Below are positions 45,981-56,924 of a stretch of 64,000 nucleotides of DNA, in pieces. Below the pieces are notes generated by a model, which worked only from the letters and a program-made list of their open reading frames with translations, made no database searches and was not told where the DNA came from. The first letter of the stretch is position 1. Every line of letters begins with the position of its first letter. A program made the translations under genes and the position numbers. This DNA comes from Stomoxys calcitrans. Taxonomy: Eukaryota; Arthropoda; Insecta; Diptera; Muscidae. Location of the stretch: assembly GCF_963082655.1 (NCBI RefSeq), contig NC_081553.1, forward strand, positions 32,489,301-32,553,300. Direction: 5' to 3'.

Positions 45981-45985
45981 TATAT

Positions 45986-47156
45986 AACAAGTAAAAGCGT
46001 GCTAAGTTCGGCCGGGCCGAATCTTATATACCCTCCACCATGGATCGCATTTGTCGAGTTCTTTTCCCGGCATCTCTTCTTAGGCAAAAAAGGATATAAG
46101 AAAAGATTTGCTCTGCTATTAGAGCGATATCAAGATATGGTCCGGTTTGGACCACAATTAAATTATATGTTGGAGAGCTGTGTAAAATGTAAGCTAATTC
46201 GAATAAGAATTGCGCCCTTTGGGGGCTCAAGAAGTAAAATAAAGAGATCGATTTATATGGGAGCTGTATCGGCCTATAGACCGATTCAGACCATAATAAA
46301 TACGTACGTTGATGGTCATGAGAGGATCCGTCGCACAAAATTTCAGGCAAATCGGATAATAATTGCGACCTCTAGAGGCTCAAGAAGTCAAGATCCGAGA
46401 TCGGTTTATATGGCAGCTATATTAGATTATGAACCGATTTGAACCTTATTTAACACAGTTGTTGAAAGAAAATTTCAGCAAAATCGGATAGGAATTGCGC
46501 CCTCTAGAAGCTCATGAAGTAAAGACCCCAGATCTGTTTATATGACAGCTATATCAGGTTATGAACCGATTTGAACCATACTTGGCACAGTTGTTGGATA
46601 TCATAATAAAATACTTGGTGCAAAAATCCATTCAAATCGGATAAGAATTGCGCCCTCTAGAGGCTCAAGAAGTCATGACCCAAGATCGGTTTATATGGCA
46701 ACTATATCAGGTTATGCACCGATTTGAACCATACTCGGCACAGTTGTTGAATATCATAGCAAAACACGTTGTGCAAAATTTCATTCCAATCGGATAAGAA
46801 TTGCGCACTCTAGAGGCTCAAGAAGTCAAGACCCAAGATCGGTTTATTTGGCAGCTATATCTAAACATGGACCGATATAGCCCATTTACAATACCAACTG
46901 ACCTACACTAATAAGAAGTATTTGTGCAAAATTTCAAGCGGCTAGCTTTACTCCTTCGGAAGTTAGCGTGCTTTCGACAGACGGACGGACAGACGGACGG
47001 ACGGCCGGACAAACGGACGGACATGGCTAGATCGACATAAAATGTCGCGACGATCAAGAATATATATACTTTATGGGGTCTCAGACGAATATTTCGAGTA
47101 GTTACAAATAGAATGACGAAATTAGTATACCCCCCATCCTATGGTGGAGGGTATAA
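45986..47156 (+). mobile_element. Helentron, complete
   Basis: 5' AACAAGTAAAAGCGTGCTAA, TTCGGCCGGGCCGAA, TATACCCTCCACCATGG; 170-bp units; (GTCY)n at 46977-47023; 3' end GGTGGAGGGTATAA at 47156. Confidence 0.92.
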
Positions 47157-48509
47157 CACGTAAAAAGCCATTAAGTTCGGCCGGGTCGAACTTTGTATAC
47201 CCACCATCTCGTGTATACATGTAAATCCCATTTCGTCACAATTCGATGAAAATTGGATAACTTAAGCACGCAAATTTGACAAGGACACTGAGTGGTCTGA
47301 TGCATATGTCACTATCCAATTTTGTAGAACAAAACATTGGTCTTTTTGGCAGATATATCCAATTATAAACCGATCTGAACCATATTAAGGTCGGATATCG
47401 TGAGGCTCAGAAAAACTCACTGTTTCAAATTTCAGCGAAATCGAGTAATAAATAAAGCTTTTATTAGCTTGCGACCATTTATCGGCAGATCGGTCTATAT
47501 GGCAGCTATAACTAAATATAGTCCGATCTAAATCATATTCAGATCAATGTTGGAAGGTCATAACCTACTCACTGTTTCAAATTTCAGGGAAATCGGGTAA
47601 TAAATAAAGCTTTTATTAGCATATCGGCCTATATGGCAGCTATATCTAAATATAGTCCGACCTGAACCATATTAAAGTCGGGCATTACAAATAACTCACA
47701 GTTTAAAATTTTTACGAAATCGGTTAAAAAATAAAGCTTTTATGAGCTTTAGACACTTTATCGGCAGGTCGGTCTATATGACAGCTGTATCTAAATATAG
47801 TCCGATCTGTACCATATTTGGGTCGGATGTTGGCAGGCTTAAAACTGCGCACTATTCCAAATTTCAATGAAATTGGGCAAGAAATAAAGCTTCAGTCCTT
47901 GACCTTCAGACCTTTTATCGGGAGATCGGTTTATATGACAGATATATTTAAGTCCAATGCCGAAAGGCTTAAAATAACCCACTGTTTTAAATTTCAGCGA
48001 AATCGGGTACTAAATAAAGCTTTTATGGTCTTCAGACCCTTTATCGCGAGATCGGTCTATATGGCAACTATTGTATATCTAAATATATTCCGATCTGAAC
48101 CATATTTGGGTCTATTATCAGGAAGTCTTAAACTACTCACTGTTTCAAATTTCAGCAAAATCGGATGAAAAATAGCGTTTTTTATGGGCATTAGACCCTT
48201 TATTGGAAAAGCGGTCTATATAGCAGGTATATCCAAATATGGTGCGATTTGGCCCGGTCAAGAACTTAACCAGCTTGCATCAAAAATACGTATCTATGCC
48301 AAATTTCAGCTTAATGTCTCAATTTTTGAAGGCTCTAGAGTGATTACAACAGACGGACGGACAGACTCACGGACATCGTTAAATCGTCTTAGAATTTTAC
48401 GACGGTCCGAAATACATACACTTTGTAGGGTCGGAAATTGACATTTCCTTGTGTTGCAAACGGAATGACTAAATGAATAGGGGGGATATCCAACGGTGGT
48501 GGGTATAAT
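47157..48509 (+). mobile_element. Helentron, head-to-tail with previous copy
   Basis: 5' ACGTAAAAAGCCATTAAG and TTCGGCCGGGTCGAA start immediately after GGGTATAA of the previous copy. AATAAAGCTTTTATGGGC-type units follow, with (GTCY)n near 48350-48376 and the 3' end GGTGGTGGGTATAA at 48509. Confidence 0.88.
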
Positions 48510-48925
48510 AAGCAATCCGACACTGAATGTATCGATTAGGCTATTTTGTACAGTGATTTCTCTCATGACTTCCAATTGACTTTATTAACCTTGATTTTGT
48601 TGGTCTTTACATTGATATTGCGTCTATATAAATCGATCTCCTGATTTTTACTTCTAATTTTCGTTTGAAATACAGGTGATAGGAAATTACGGATAGTATC
48701 GATATTCATTATAAAAACTACCGAAAATATCGAATGTTGATCGAATTGATAGTTTGCCAGCTCTACTATCAGGTCTGTCTCAAACTCTAACAGGCTAAAT
48801 TTGATGTATCTGCCATTGTAAAGCGATCAGCGATTTTACTTACTCCGAGCCCGGAAGAAATATCTCTCATATTAAGTCAATTAAATTTGAAGCTGTTATA
48901 ATAACCAACCTTACAGCTAAAATAT
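48510..48925. other. decayed repeat or unique sequence
   Basis: Contains weak Helentron-like traces (AATCGATCTCCTGATTTTTA) and otherwise unassigned AT-rich DNA. No gene. Confidence 0.4.
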
Positions 48926-49012
48926 TCAAAGTATTCTTTATTTGTTTTAATCAATTCCTTCATTACCACAAGGTTAAGAAATACGCTAGAAATTTTAATA
49001 AATTAACCTTGT

Positions 49013-49467
49013 CTAGTTACCCCAGTCAGGGGGACAAATAACTTTTCTCATGCAACACTGAGGGAATGGCTGATTAGGATCTTCTAATTCATCACTCCAC
49101 CAGCAAGGAGGCTCCAAAATGATTAAACTATAATCACATCTATGAGTACAAAAAAAACAATAGCTTCAATTTAAATTTCGTACGTCCACCTTTGTAGCTT
49201 ACGGTTCAACTCTTCCTTTAAGGCCTTCCTCGCAATGGAATCGTTCACATTTTGTTGCAGGTTTTGCATGCTCTCCGGGTGAGAGTATAAGATCTAAATA
49301 AACACATTTCCCAAGATGCTCTAAAAAATAGATTGGAAAATATTAAACTTCTAATTGCAGGTATTTAGTATACATAACACTTTACCTGAATTTCCGTATG
49401 ATGGTTTCGTGGCTAAAGAGCCAACGAAAGCTATTGCCAATAACACTGTAATATTTAAGAACTGCAT
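49013..49467 (-). CDS. SVWC-family secreted protein, gene 7 (108 aa), PPCWW subtype
   Basis: Exons 49467-49386 (82 nt), 49320-49203 (118 nt) and 49139-49013 (127 nt, stop TAG), introns 65 and 63 nt. The signal peptide MQFLNITVLLAIAFVGSLA is followed by TKPSYGNS, HLGKCVYLDLILSPGEHA, CERFHCEEGLKGRVEP, CDYSLIILEPPCWWSD, QCCMRKVICPPDWGN. It is the sister of gene 6, 4.3 kb away, with the same exon sizes except for one codon in exon 1. HPGKC has become HLGKC. The exon 2 donor is GTAAGC. A poly(A) signal is at 48937-48942. Confidence 0.9.
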
Positions 49468-49493
49468 TGTAGTACTAAGTCAAGAATATTGCA

Positions 49494-49532
49494 AAATGAA
49501 TTGAAAGCTGAATAAATATTTGCTATTTATAC
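49494..49532 (-). promoter_or_regulatory. core promoter of gene 7
   Basis: Minus strand TATAAATA starting at 49531 and initiator TTCATTTT with A at 49497, 34 bp apart as in gene 6. Confidence 0.62.
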
Positions 49533-49539
49533 ACAGACT

Positions 49540-49755
49540 TCTACACTTAAAGAAATCACCACCAGTTAGCGGTCCAGTTCCAATTATTGTGTGATATTTT
49601 AATTAAATTTAATAAATATTTAACAAATAGCCAGAAGTAAAGATATTTGTGAAACCACTTCAAATAATAAACAATGCAAATTAATAAATGAAAAAACTGC
49701 TACTTGACAATAATGCGTTTTTTGCAAAAAAGAGGGTACTTGAGAACTGAATACT
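49540..49755. other. upstream flank of gene 7, nothing recognised
   Basis: AT-rich and free of recognisable repeats. Confidence 0.35.
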
Positions 49756-49943
49756 TGAATTCACGATATGCTTTAATCAATCAAAAAGCCAAAGTATAAA
49801 CAAGGTACAAGTAATAGAATGCTAAGTTCGGCCGGGCCGAATCTTGGGTACCCACCACCATGGACATACCAAATTTGTCAAACCAGCAAAAATTAAAAAT
49901 TCTAGGAACCGAACAAGGATGAGACCGGTTTACATGTGAGCTA
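49756..49943 (+). mobile_element. Helentron 5' end with duplicated 5' flank
   Basis: The flank TTGAATTCACGATATGCTTT (49756 onward) precedes a 5' end (ACAAGTAATAGAATGCTAAG, TTCGGCCGGGCCGAA, ACCCACCACCATGGACAT). The whole block recurs at 51676-51866. It is cut by a MITE at 49944. Confidence 0.8.
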
Positions 49944-50179
49944 TAGGGTTGCCCAAAAAGTAATTGCGGATTTTTAAAAGAAAGTAAATGCATTTCTAAT
50001 AAAACTTAGAATGAACTTTAATCAAAAATACTTTTTTTACACTTTTTTTCTAAAGCAAGCTAAAAGTAGCATCTGATAACTGACAGAAGAAAGAATGCAA
50101 TTACAGAGTCACAAGCTGTGAAAAAATTTGTCAACGCCGACTATATGAAAAATCCGCAATTACTTTTTGGGCAACCCAA
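49944..50179 (+). mobile_element. mariner-type MITE, copy 8
   Basis: 236 bp, with left TIR TAGGGTTGCCCAAAAAGTAA and right TIR intact, followed by TA. Confidence 0.9.
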
Positions 50180-50185
50180 TATATC

Positions 50186-50425
50186 ATGCTAACTTGACAA
50201 ACAGTTTAACAATATAAGTGCCTTTATCTGAATCCCATATAATCTTTATTGGTCTACGAATTTAAGTTTGGATGTAAGGTGTACTCCATTCTTAAAATAC
50301 TTTATTTCAGCCCGATGTTCTCATGATGTCTGATTTAGTGGTGTTTTCGGGGGAGAGGTCTGGGGAACCACCTCTCATACTTGGCCCAGAAAAAATATTA
50401 GCATCGTGCTCTTCTCTCAAATACC
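50186..50425 (+). repeat. fragment of TGGGG-rich repeat family
   Basis: Closely matches 30490-30720, including GATTTAGTGGTGTTTTCGGG and ATCGTGCTCTTCTCTCAAAT. Confidence 0.75.
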
Positions 50426-50795
50426 GATTTCAATGAAAGTTAGCACAGTGAGTTCTATTGGACCCTTAGACATTCGTGTCGAGTATGGTCAAGATCGTTC
50501 AATATGTGGCTTTTGCTGCCATATATACGGATCTCTCTATTTAGTCTGAAATTGGACAAAGTGGGCTGTGTAAGGCTCTTCGACATTCGTGTTCAATATG
50601 CCCAGGTCGGTCTATATAAAAAAATGTGTAGCTACGATAAAGATCAATCTCCCGATTTAAGGTCTTGGACCTATAAGTCCTATTTCGCTGCAACTAGGCA
50701 CCGTTAGGCATTATAAGGATCTTCGAAATCCGTGTGCAGATCGGTCTATATTTGTAGATAGCTGCCATATACATACATATACCGAGGAAAATGAG
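50426..50795 (-). repeat. decayed Helentron units (reverse)
   Basis: GAAAGTTAGCACAGTGAGTT, GACATTCGTGTCGAGTATGG and AGCTGCCATATA traces of reverse 150-bp units. Confidence 0.6.
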
Positions 50796-50799
50796 TCTT

Positions 50800-52358
50800 A
50801 ACTCGTGACTCCATCGAAAAATTCAAAATTTTAACGCAAACGCATCTAAATCGAAATTTCACTTGTGAAACTTAAATGGGCTGTATCACCTAAACTATGC
50901 GTCCTAGAGGGAAATGGGCCTTAATTCGTGACGGTATCGAAAAACCTAAAATTTCATCAAAAACCAATTATAAATCGAAATTTCACTTGGAAAACTTAAA
51001 ATAGCTGTATCTCCCTAACTATGCGTCCTAGAGGGAAATAGGCCTTAATTCGCGACTCCATCGAACAATTCAAAATTTTATCGAAAACCCATTATAAATC
51101 GAAATTTCACTTTGAAAATTGCTGTGTCTCCTTAACCACGCGTCCTAGAGGTAAATGGGCCTTAATTCGTGACTAAATCGAAATTTCACTTGGAAAACTT
51201 AAATGGGCTATATCTCCTAAACTATGCATCCTAGAGGGAAATGGACCTTAATTCGTGCCTCCATCGAAAAATTCAAAATTTTATCGTAACCCATTCTAAA
51301 TTGAAATTTCACTTGGAAAATTTGAAATGGCTGTATCTCCTTAACATTGTGTTCTAGAGGTAAATGGGCCATAATTTGTGACTCTTTCGAAAAACTCAAA
51401 ATTTTATCAAAACCCCATTATAAATCGAAATTTCACTTGTGAAACTTAAATGGGCTGTATGTCCTAAACTATGCGTCCTAGAGGGAAATGGGCCTTAATT
51501 CGTGACTCCATCGAAAAATTCAAAATTTTATCAAAACCCCATTATAAATCAAAATTTCACTTGGAAAACTTAAATGGGCTGTATCTCCTAAACTATGCAT
51601 CCTAGAGGGAAATGGACCTTAATTCGTGACTCCATCGAAAAATTCAACATTTTATCGATAACCCACTCTAAATATTTGAATTCACGATATGCTTTAATCA
51701 ATCAAAAAGCCAAAGAATAAACAAGGTACTAGTAATAGAATGCTAAGTTCGGCCGAGACGAATCTTGGGAACCCACCACCATGGACATACCAAACATTCC
51801 ACCAAACCAGCAAAAATTAAATCTTCTAAGAACCGAACAAGGATGAGACCGGTTTACGTGTGAAATGGCTGTATCTCCTCACATTGTGTCCTAGAGGTAA
51901 ATGGGTCTCAATTCGTGACTCCATCGAAAAATTCAAAATTTTATCAAAACCCCATTATAAATCGAAATTTCACTTGGGAAAGTTGAAATGGCTGTATCTC
52001 CTTAACATTGTGTCCTAGAGGTAAATGGGCCTTAATTCGTGACTCCATCGAAAAATTCAAAATTTTATCAAAACCCCATTATAAATCCAAATTTCACTTG
52101 GAAAACTTAAATGAGCTGTATCTCCTAAACTATCCATCATAGAGGGAAATGAACCTTAATTCGTGACTCCATCGAAAAATTCAAAATATTATCGATAACC
52201 CACTCTAAATTGAAATTTCACTACGAAAGCTTAAAATGGCTGTATCTCCTAAACTATGCGTTATAAATCGAAATTTCACTTAGAAAACCCATTATACATC
52301 AAAATTTCACTCGGAAAACTTAAAGTGGCTGTATCTCCTTTAACTATGCTTTCGAGAA
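50800..52358. repeat. tandem satellite, unit about 123 bp
   Basis: About eleven units containing GACTCCATCGAAAAATTCAA, CATTATAAATCGAAATTTCA, GGGCTGTATCTCCTAAACTA and GCGTCCTAGAGGGAAATGGG. Some units are shortened. A foreign block interrupts the array at about 51676-51866. Short open frames inside are by-products. Confidence 0.93.
51676..51866 (+). repeat. duplicated block inserted in the satellite
   Basis: Near copy of 49756-49943, including about 43 bp of non-Helentron 5' flank and the Helentron 5' end (here with a decayed TTCGGCCGAGACGAA palindrome). Confidence 0.88.
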
Positions 52359-52545
52359 GGAAATTAATAACAAAACGCAAAGTTAAGGATTTATTAACAT
52401 ACCGTTTAAAATAATATGAAGGGAATATGAAGGAAAATATTTTTCATCTTTAAAAACTTCAAAATTTATCTCCTTTGAATTAAGCTTGCTAATCTTTGGC
52501 CCAAATCTTTAAAATTAGGACGCAATTTTTTCAAGTACCCGTATT
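52359..52545. other. unassigned AT-rich sequence
   Basis: No repeat unit, exon or RNA gene recognised. Confidence 0.35.
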
Positions 52546-52660
52546 CACTAATTAGTGGACTGTGTAGGCTAAGGTTGTGGGTTCGATTCTCACCAGATGC
52601 CTTAGTCTGTTGCTACTGTGGTATCACAGTGGACTTAAAATTATCTAAGTGAGTCTAAAA
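52546..52660 (+). repeat. tRNA-headed SINE, second type
   Basis: Internal-promoter-like TTGTGGGTTCGATTCTCACC (B box GGTTCGATTC) is followed by TGCTACTGTGGTATCACAGT and CTAAGTGAGTC. A reverse copy of the distal part lies at 53440-53500. It does not fold into a full tRNA by eye. Confidence 0.6.
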
Positions 52661-53420
52661 AGGACATGGTGAAATTCAGTATAAAATCTTTTACTGAATT
52701 TGACCACATAATTGTTGAAGTTGTCTATTTTAATTAAGTACATGGCCTAAAACTACAGATACTTAACTCTAAAAGACATGAAATGTTTCCTCTAGGTTTT
52801 ATACTATTTAAAGTAATGCGTGTATAAAATTCAGCCCAATGTAGAACATAATAATGTTTTCTTTTCTCTGTGTATAAAGTAACCCCCATTCACTTGTAGT
52901 CGAGAGTACGTGCCAATATTTGCCTACTAAACTGCTAAAAAACAATAAAAATAACAATGAATGACAGCTACATGTTTTACTTAAATATTTTACAATTGCT
53001 GTGTTAAGTAAAATTAGAAGAAAAATGCGCAAATTTACAATAAAAAATTTCAAAATAATTTTGGTAGGAATTTTTGTTATTAATGAAAGTTACGGAAAGC
53101 AGATATAATATTTCGTTTCATAATCAAGATCAAAAATCACATGCCAATCATTGAAATGTGTCCTTGTTGTTGTAAGATGATTGTCTGAAAATGGCTACGC
53201 AAACAATCTCTTCTCTCTCTAATAACATTCTCGAGATAAAAATCTCGATGAACCTTCCATTGATGGTAGGGCTAGTTCACAGTGGCACTTTCAAATCTGA
53301 CTTACACGATTTTTGTTCTTTGTGACACCAAGAATGCGACAGACTTAAGTTTTTGGGGAATATCGAAACCATCTCCCCTGCAATGGTAGTGCGATACTCG
53401 CTATAAACTTGGAAGATGAG
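52661..53420. other. no gene recognised
   Basis: AT-rich to about 53150, then a more mixed stretch. A hydrophobic open frame on the minus strand (52808-53053) lacks an ATG and has no SVWC exon structure, so it is not called. Confidence 0.4.
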
Positions 53421-53535
53421 GTTGCAGGTCACTTAATCTAGATCACTCCACTGTGATACCACAGTAGCAATAAATCAAGCTTCAGGTAGAAATCAAAACC
53501 ATGACACCATCACTGGTAATATGAGCACGGTACCA
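53421..53535 (-). repeat. SINE, second type, reverse copy
   Basis: Reverse complement contains TGCTACTGTGGTATCACAGT as in the copy at 52.6 kb, next to a diverged head. Confidence 0.55.
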
Positions 53536-53729
53536 ACTCGGCTACTGGGGCGACCCCTTTGGAGGGTTTTAAAGAGGAAAAAATTTATTATATGCTTTGT
53601 ATTTCATTTTTACTTTTTTTTATAACATAAAAATTATATATTTAGAATGTTTATGGGACACTTTGCTGTTATAAGTTTAAGCTTTAAAAATATTTTTTAA
53701 TGATTTTTTAAGTTTATCCAAACGGAGTT

Positions 53730-54172
53730 TTAGTATACGGGACAGATGACATTTCTCTCGCAGCACTGTGGAAAAGTTGCTTCAGGATTTGTGTATTCAC
53801 CCAGATGACAAGGTAGATTAACAATTATTTCGTTGCATCTGTAGTAAAATGGTAAACCTAAATAATTGTCTACAAATTTAAAAAAATACTAAAACAACCT
53901 TTCGATAAAACCTCTTTGATTTGGGCCACAGTAGAAACATTCACAGCATCCTTCGGGTTGTCCACTCTCTCCTGGAGAGAGAATAAGATCACGGTAAACA
54001 CATTTTTCGAATGTAGCTAAAATAAGTGAGGTATATTTATTAAAAAAGTAAATAGATAGAGTTTTAACCGTAATATCTTACCGGCAGGTGCATAGCTGTT
54101 ATAATAACCAATGTGAGTTGAAAACGATACAGCCAATAGGCATAGAAGAACAGCGATGCTATGGTAATGCAT
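53730..54172 (-). CDS. SVWC-family secreted protein, gene 8 (105 aa), ten-cysteine variant
   Basis: Exons 54172-54082 (91 nt), 54016-53899 (118 nt) and 53838-53730 (109 nt, stop TAA), introns 65 and 60 nt. The signal peptide MHYHSIAVLLCLLAVSFS is followed by THIGYYNSYAPA, TFEKCVYRDLILSPGESG, EGCCECFYCGPNQRGFIE and CNEIIVNLPCHLGEYTN, FPQCCERNVICPVY. It has ten cysteines in the mature part: the usual eight plus two extra in GCCEC. HPG before the first cysteine is replaced by TFE. The second donor is the weak AG|GTTGTT; phases still match the family. A possible poly(A) signal is at 53584-53589. No clear TATA/initiator pair was found. Confidence 0.85.
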
Positions 54173-54179
54173 GTTAATT

Positions 54180-54638
54180 CAAAGAATACTAGTTCCACAA
54201 TGGCTATATTCTCATCGCGAATATAGATCAAATATTATTTGATGAAGTGACAGTTAAAAGAGAATATCAGTACGTGATACCTTTTTTAATGGCGTGGATT
54301 GAACTTAAAACCAATGTATCTATACCAATGTATTGTCCAAAGGCAAAATAAAAAAAAATAAAATTTTTCTCTAAAAAAAAGTTTTAATCAAATAAAATGA
54401 AACATTCACTTCAATACTACAATAAAAAAAATTCAACGAAATTTTCTCTAGAGACAATATTTCAATATAATTATGTCCAAATTGGTTTCTTCTTTCTTAT
54501 GCCCGAAACATTGAACGTTGAGGTTCCATTCATCGGGTATGCGTTCGTACAGTGAGATCGTTCAGACAGGTTCATACCAGAGAACTGTACAAGATTCAAT
54601 ATTTGGCACGCAATAGATACTTATGTTCGTTTCGCATT
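54180..54638. other. upstream flank of gene 8, nothing recognised
   Basis: AT-rich then mixed sequence without recognised repeats or exons. Confidence 0.4.
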
Positions 54639-55690
54639 CCACCACAATAATTAATTACTTAGCACAGTTGTTGAAAGTAATACCAAAACACTACGTGCAA
54701 TTTGAATCATACTTAGCACAGTTGTTGAAAGTAATACCAAAACACTACGTGCAAAATTTTAGTTAAATCGGATAAGAATTGCGCCCTCTAGAGGCTCAAG
54801 AAGTCAAGACCCAAGATCGGTTTATATGACAGCTATACCAGATTATGAACCGATTTAAACCATACTTAGCACAATTGTTGGATATCAAAACAAAATACGT
54901 CGTGCAAAATTTCATTCCAATCTGATAAGATTTGCGCCTTCTAGAGGTTCAAGAAGTCAAGACCCAAGATCGGTTTATATGGCAGCTATATCAGATTATG
55001 GACCGATTTGAACCATACTTGGCACAATTGTTGGATATCATACCAAAACACGTCGAGCAAAATTTCATTCCAATCGGATAAGAATTGGGCACTCTAGAGG
55101 CTCAAGAAGTCAAGACCCAATATCGGTTTATATGACAGCTATATCAGGTTATGAACCGATTTGAACCATACTTAGCACAATTGTTGGATATCATAACAAA
55201 ATACGTCGTGCAAAATTTCATTCAAATCGGATAAGAATTGCGCACTCTAGAGGCTCAAGAAGTCAAGACCCAAGATCGGTTTATATGGCAGCTATATCAG
55301 GTTATGAACCGATTTAAACCATACTTAGCAGAATTGTTGCATATCGTAACAAAATATGTGGTGCAAAATTTCATTCCAATCGGATAAGATTTGCGCCTTC
55401 TAGAGGTTCAAGAAGTCAAGACCCAAGATCTGTTTATATGGCAGCTATATCAAAACATGGACCGATATGACCCATTTACAATACCAACCGACCTACGCTA
55501 ATAAGAAGTATTTGTGCAAAATTTCAAGCGGCTAGCTTTACTCCTTCGGAATTTAGCGTGCTTTCGACAGACAGACGGTCGGACGGACATGGCTAGATCG
55601 ACATAAAATTTCGCGACGATCAAGAATATATATACTTTATGGGGTCTCAGACGAATATTTCGAGTAGTTTCGGATTACTACCACCACGGG
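54639..55690 (+). mobile_element. Helentron lacking 5' end
   Basis: A doubled start segment (ACTTAGCACAGTTGTTGAAA twice, 54658 and 54707), five 170-bp units, (GTCY)n at 55567-55588 and a 3' tail that decays after GTCTCAGACGAATATTTCGA. Confidence 0.82.
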
Positions 55691-55696
55691 TTTACA

Positions 55697-56879
55697 TAAA
55701 CAAGTAAAAAGGCATTAAGTTCGGCCGGGCCGAACCATGGTTACCCACCACCTCGGGTATATATGTAAATCCCGTTTCATCACAATCCGGTGAAAATTGG
55801 ATAACTTAAGCAACCAAATTCGGCACGGACATTAAGTGGTCTAATATATATGACCAATTGTGTAGAACAAAATATTGGTCATTTGGCACATAAACCGATC
55901 TGAACCATATTAAGGTCAGATATCGTGAGGCTCAGAAAAACTCACTGTTTCAAATTTTAGCGAAATCGGGTAATAAATCAAGCTTTTATGGGCTTCAGTT
56001 CTCTTATCGGCAGATCGGTCTTTATGGCAGCTATATCTAATTATAGTCCGATCTCAACCATATTTAGGTCGGATGTTGAAAAGCTTAAAACTGCGCACTA
56101 TTGCAAATTTCAGCAAAATCGGATACAAATTGAAACTTTTATGGCCTTCAGCCCCTTTATCGGGGGATCGGTCTTCATGACAGCTATATCTAAATATAGT
56201 CCGATCTGAACCATATTAAGGTCAGATGGTGGGGGGTTTAAAATAACCTACTGTTTTAAGTTTCAACGAAATCAAGTAATAAATAAAGTATTTATGGGCT
56301 TCAGATCCTTTATCGGGAGATCGGTCTATATGGCAGCTACATCTAAATATGGACCGATCTAATCCATATTAAGGTTAGATATTGGGAGGTTTAAAATAGC
56401 CCATTGTTGCAAATTTCAGCGAAATCGGGTAATAAATAAATATTTTATGGTCTTCATACCCTTTATCGGGAGATCGGTCTATATGGTAGCTATATCTAAA
56501 AATAGTCCGATCTGAACTATATTTGGGTCAGTTGTCCGGAAGCCTTTAAATCGGATGAAAAATAAAGTTTTTATGGGCATCGGTCTATCGGTCCATATAC
56601 CAGCTATATCCAAATATGGTCCGATTTGGCCCGTTCAAGAACTTTACGAGCGTGCATCAAAAAGTCGTATCTGTGCCAAATTTCAGCTCAATATCTCAAC
56701 TTTTGAAGGTAGTAGAGTGATTACAACAGGCGAAAGGACAGACACACGGACATCGTTAAATCGTCTTAGAATCGATCCGAAATATATATACTTTGTAGGA
56801 TCGGAAATTGATATATCGATGTGTTGCAAACGGAATGACTAAATGAAAATCCCTCCTATCCTACGGTGGTGGGTATAAA
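55697..56879 (+). mobile_element. Helentron, complete
   Basis: 5' AACAAGTAAAAAGGCATTAA, palindrome TTCGGCCGGGCCGAA, ACCCACCACCTCGGG; AATAAAGCTTTTATGGGC-type units; a diverged microsatellite (GGACAGACACACGGACATCG) near 56737-56757; 3' end GGTGGTGGGTATAA. Confidence 0.88.
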
Positions 56880-56924
56880 AAGGCAGCAGGAAACGATAGT
56901 TTACCAGTTAACATTGGCGTTAAA

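Noticed and set aside
50800..52358. CRISPR-like regularly spaced repeats
   Set aside because: The window is eukaryotic; units are continuous about 123-bp tandem copies without unique spacers.
52546..52610. Possible tRNA gene (GGTTCGATTCTC)
   Set aside because: No matching acceptor or anticodon arm, and the downstream part is repeated at 53.45 kb, so a SINE is more likely.
52808..53053. Hydrophobic minus-strand frame resembling a signal-peptide exon
   Set aside because: It starts with TTG rather than ATG, has no HPGKC-type exon nearby, and lies in AT-rich DNA.
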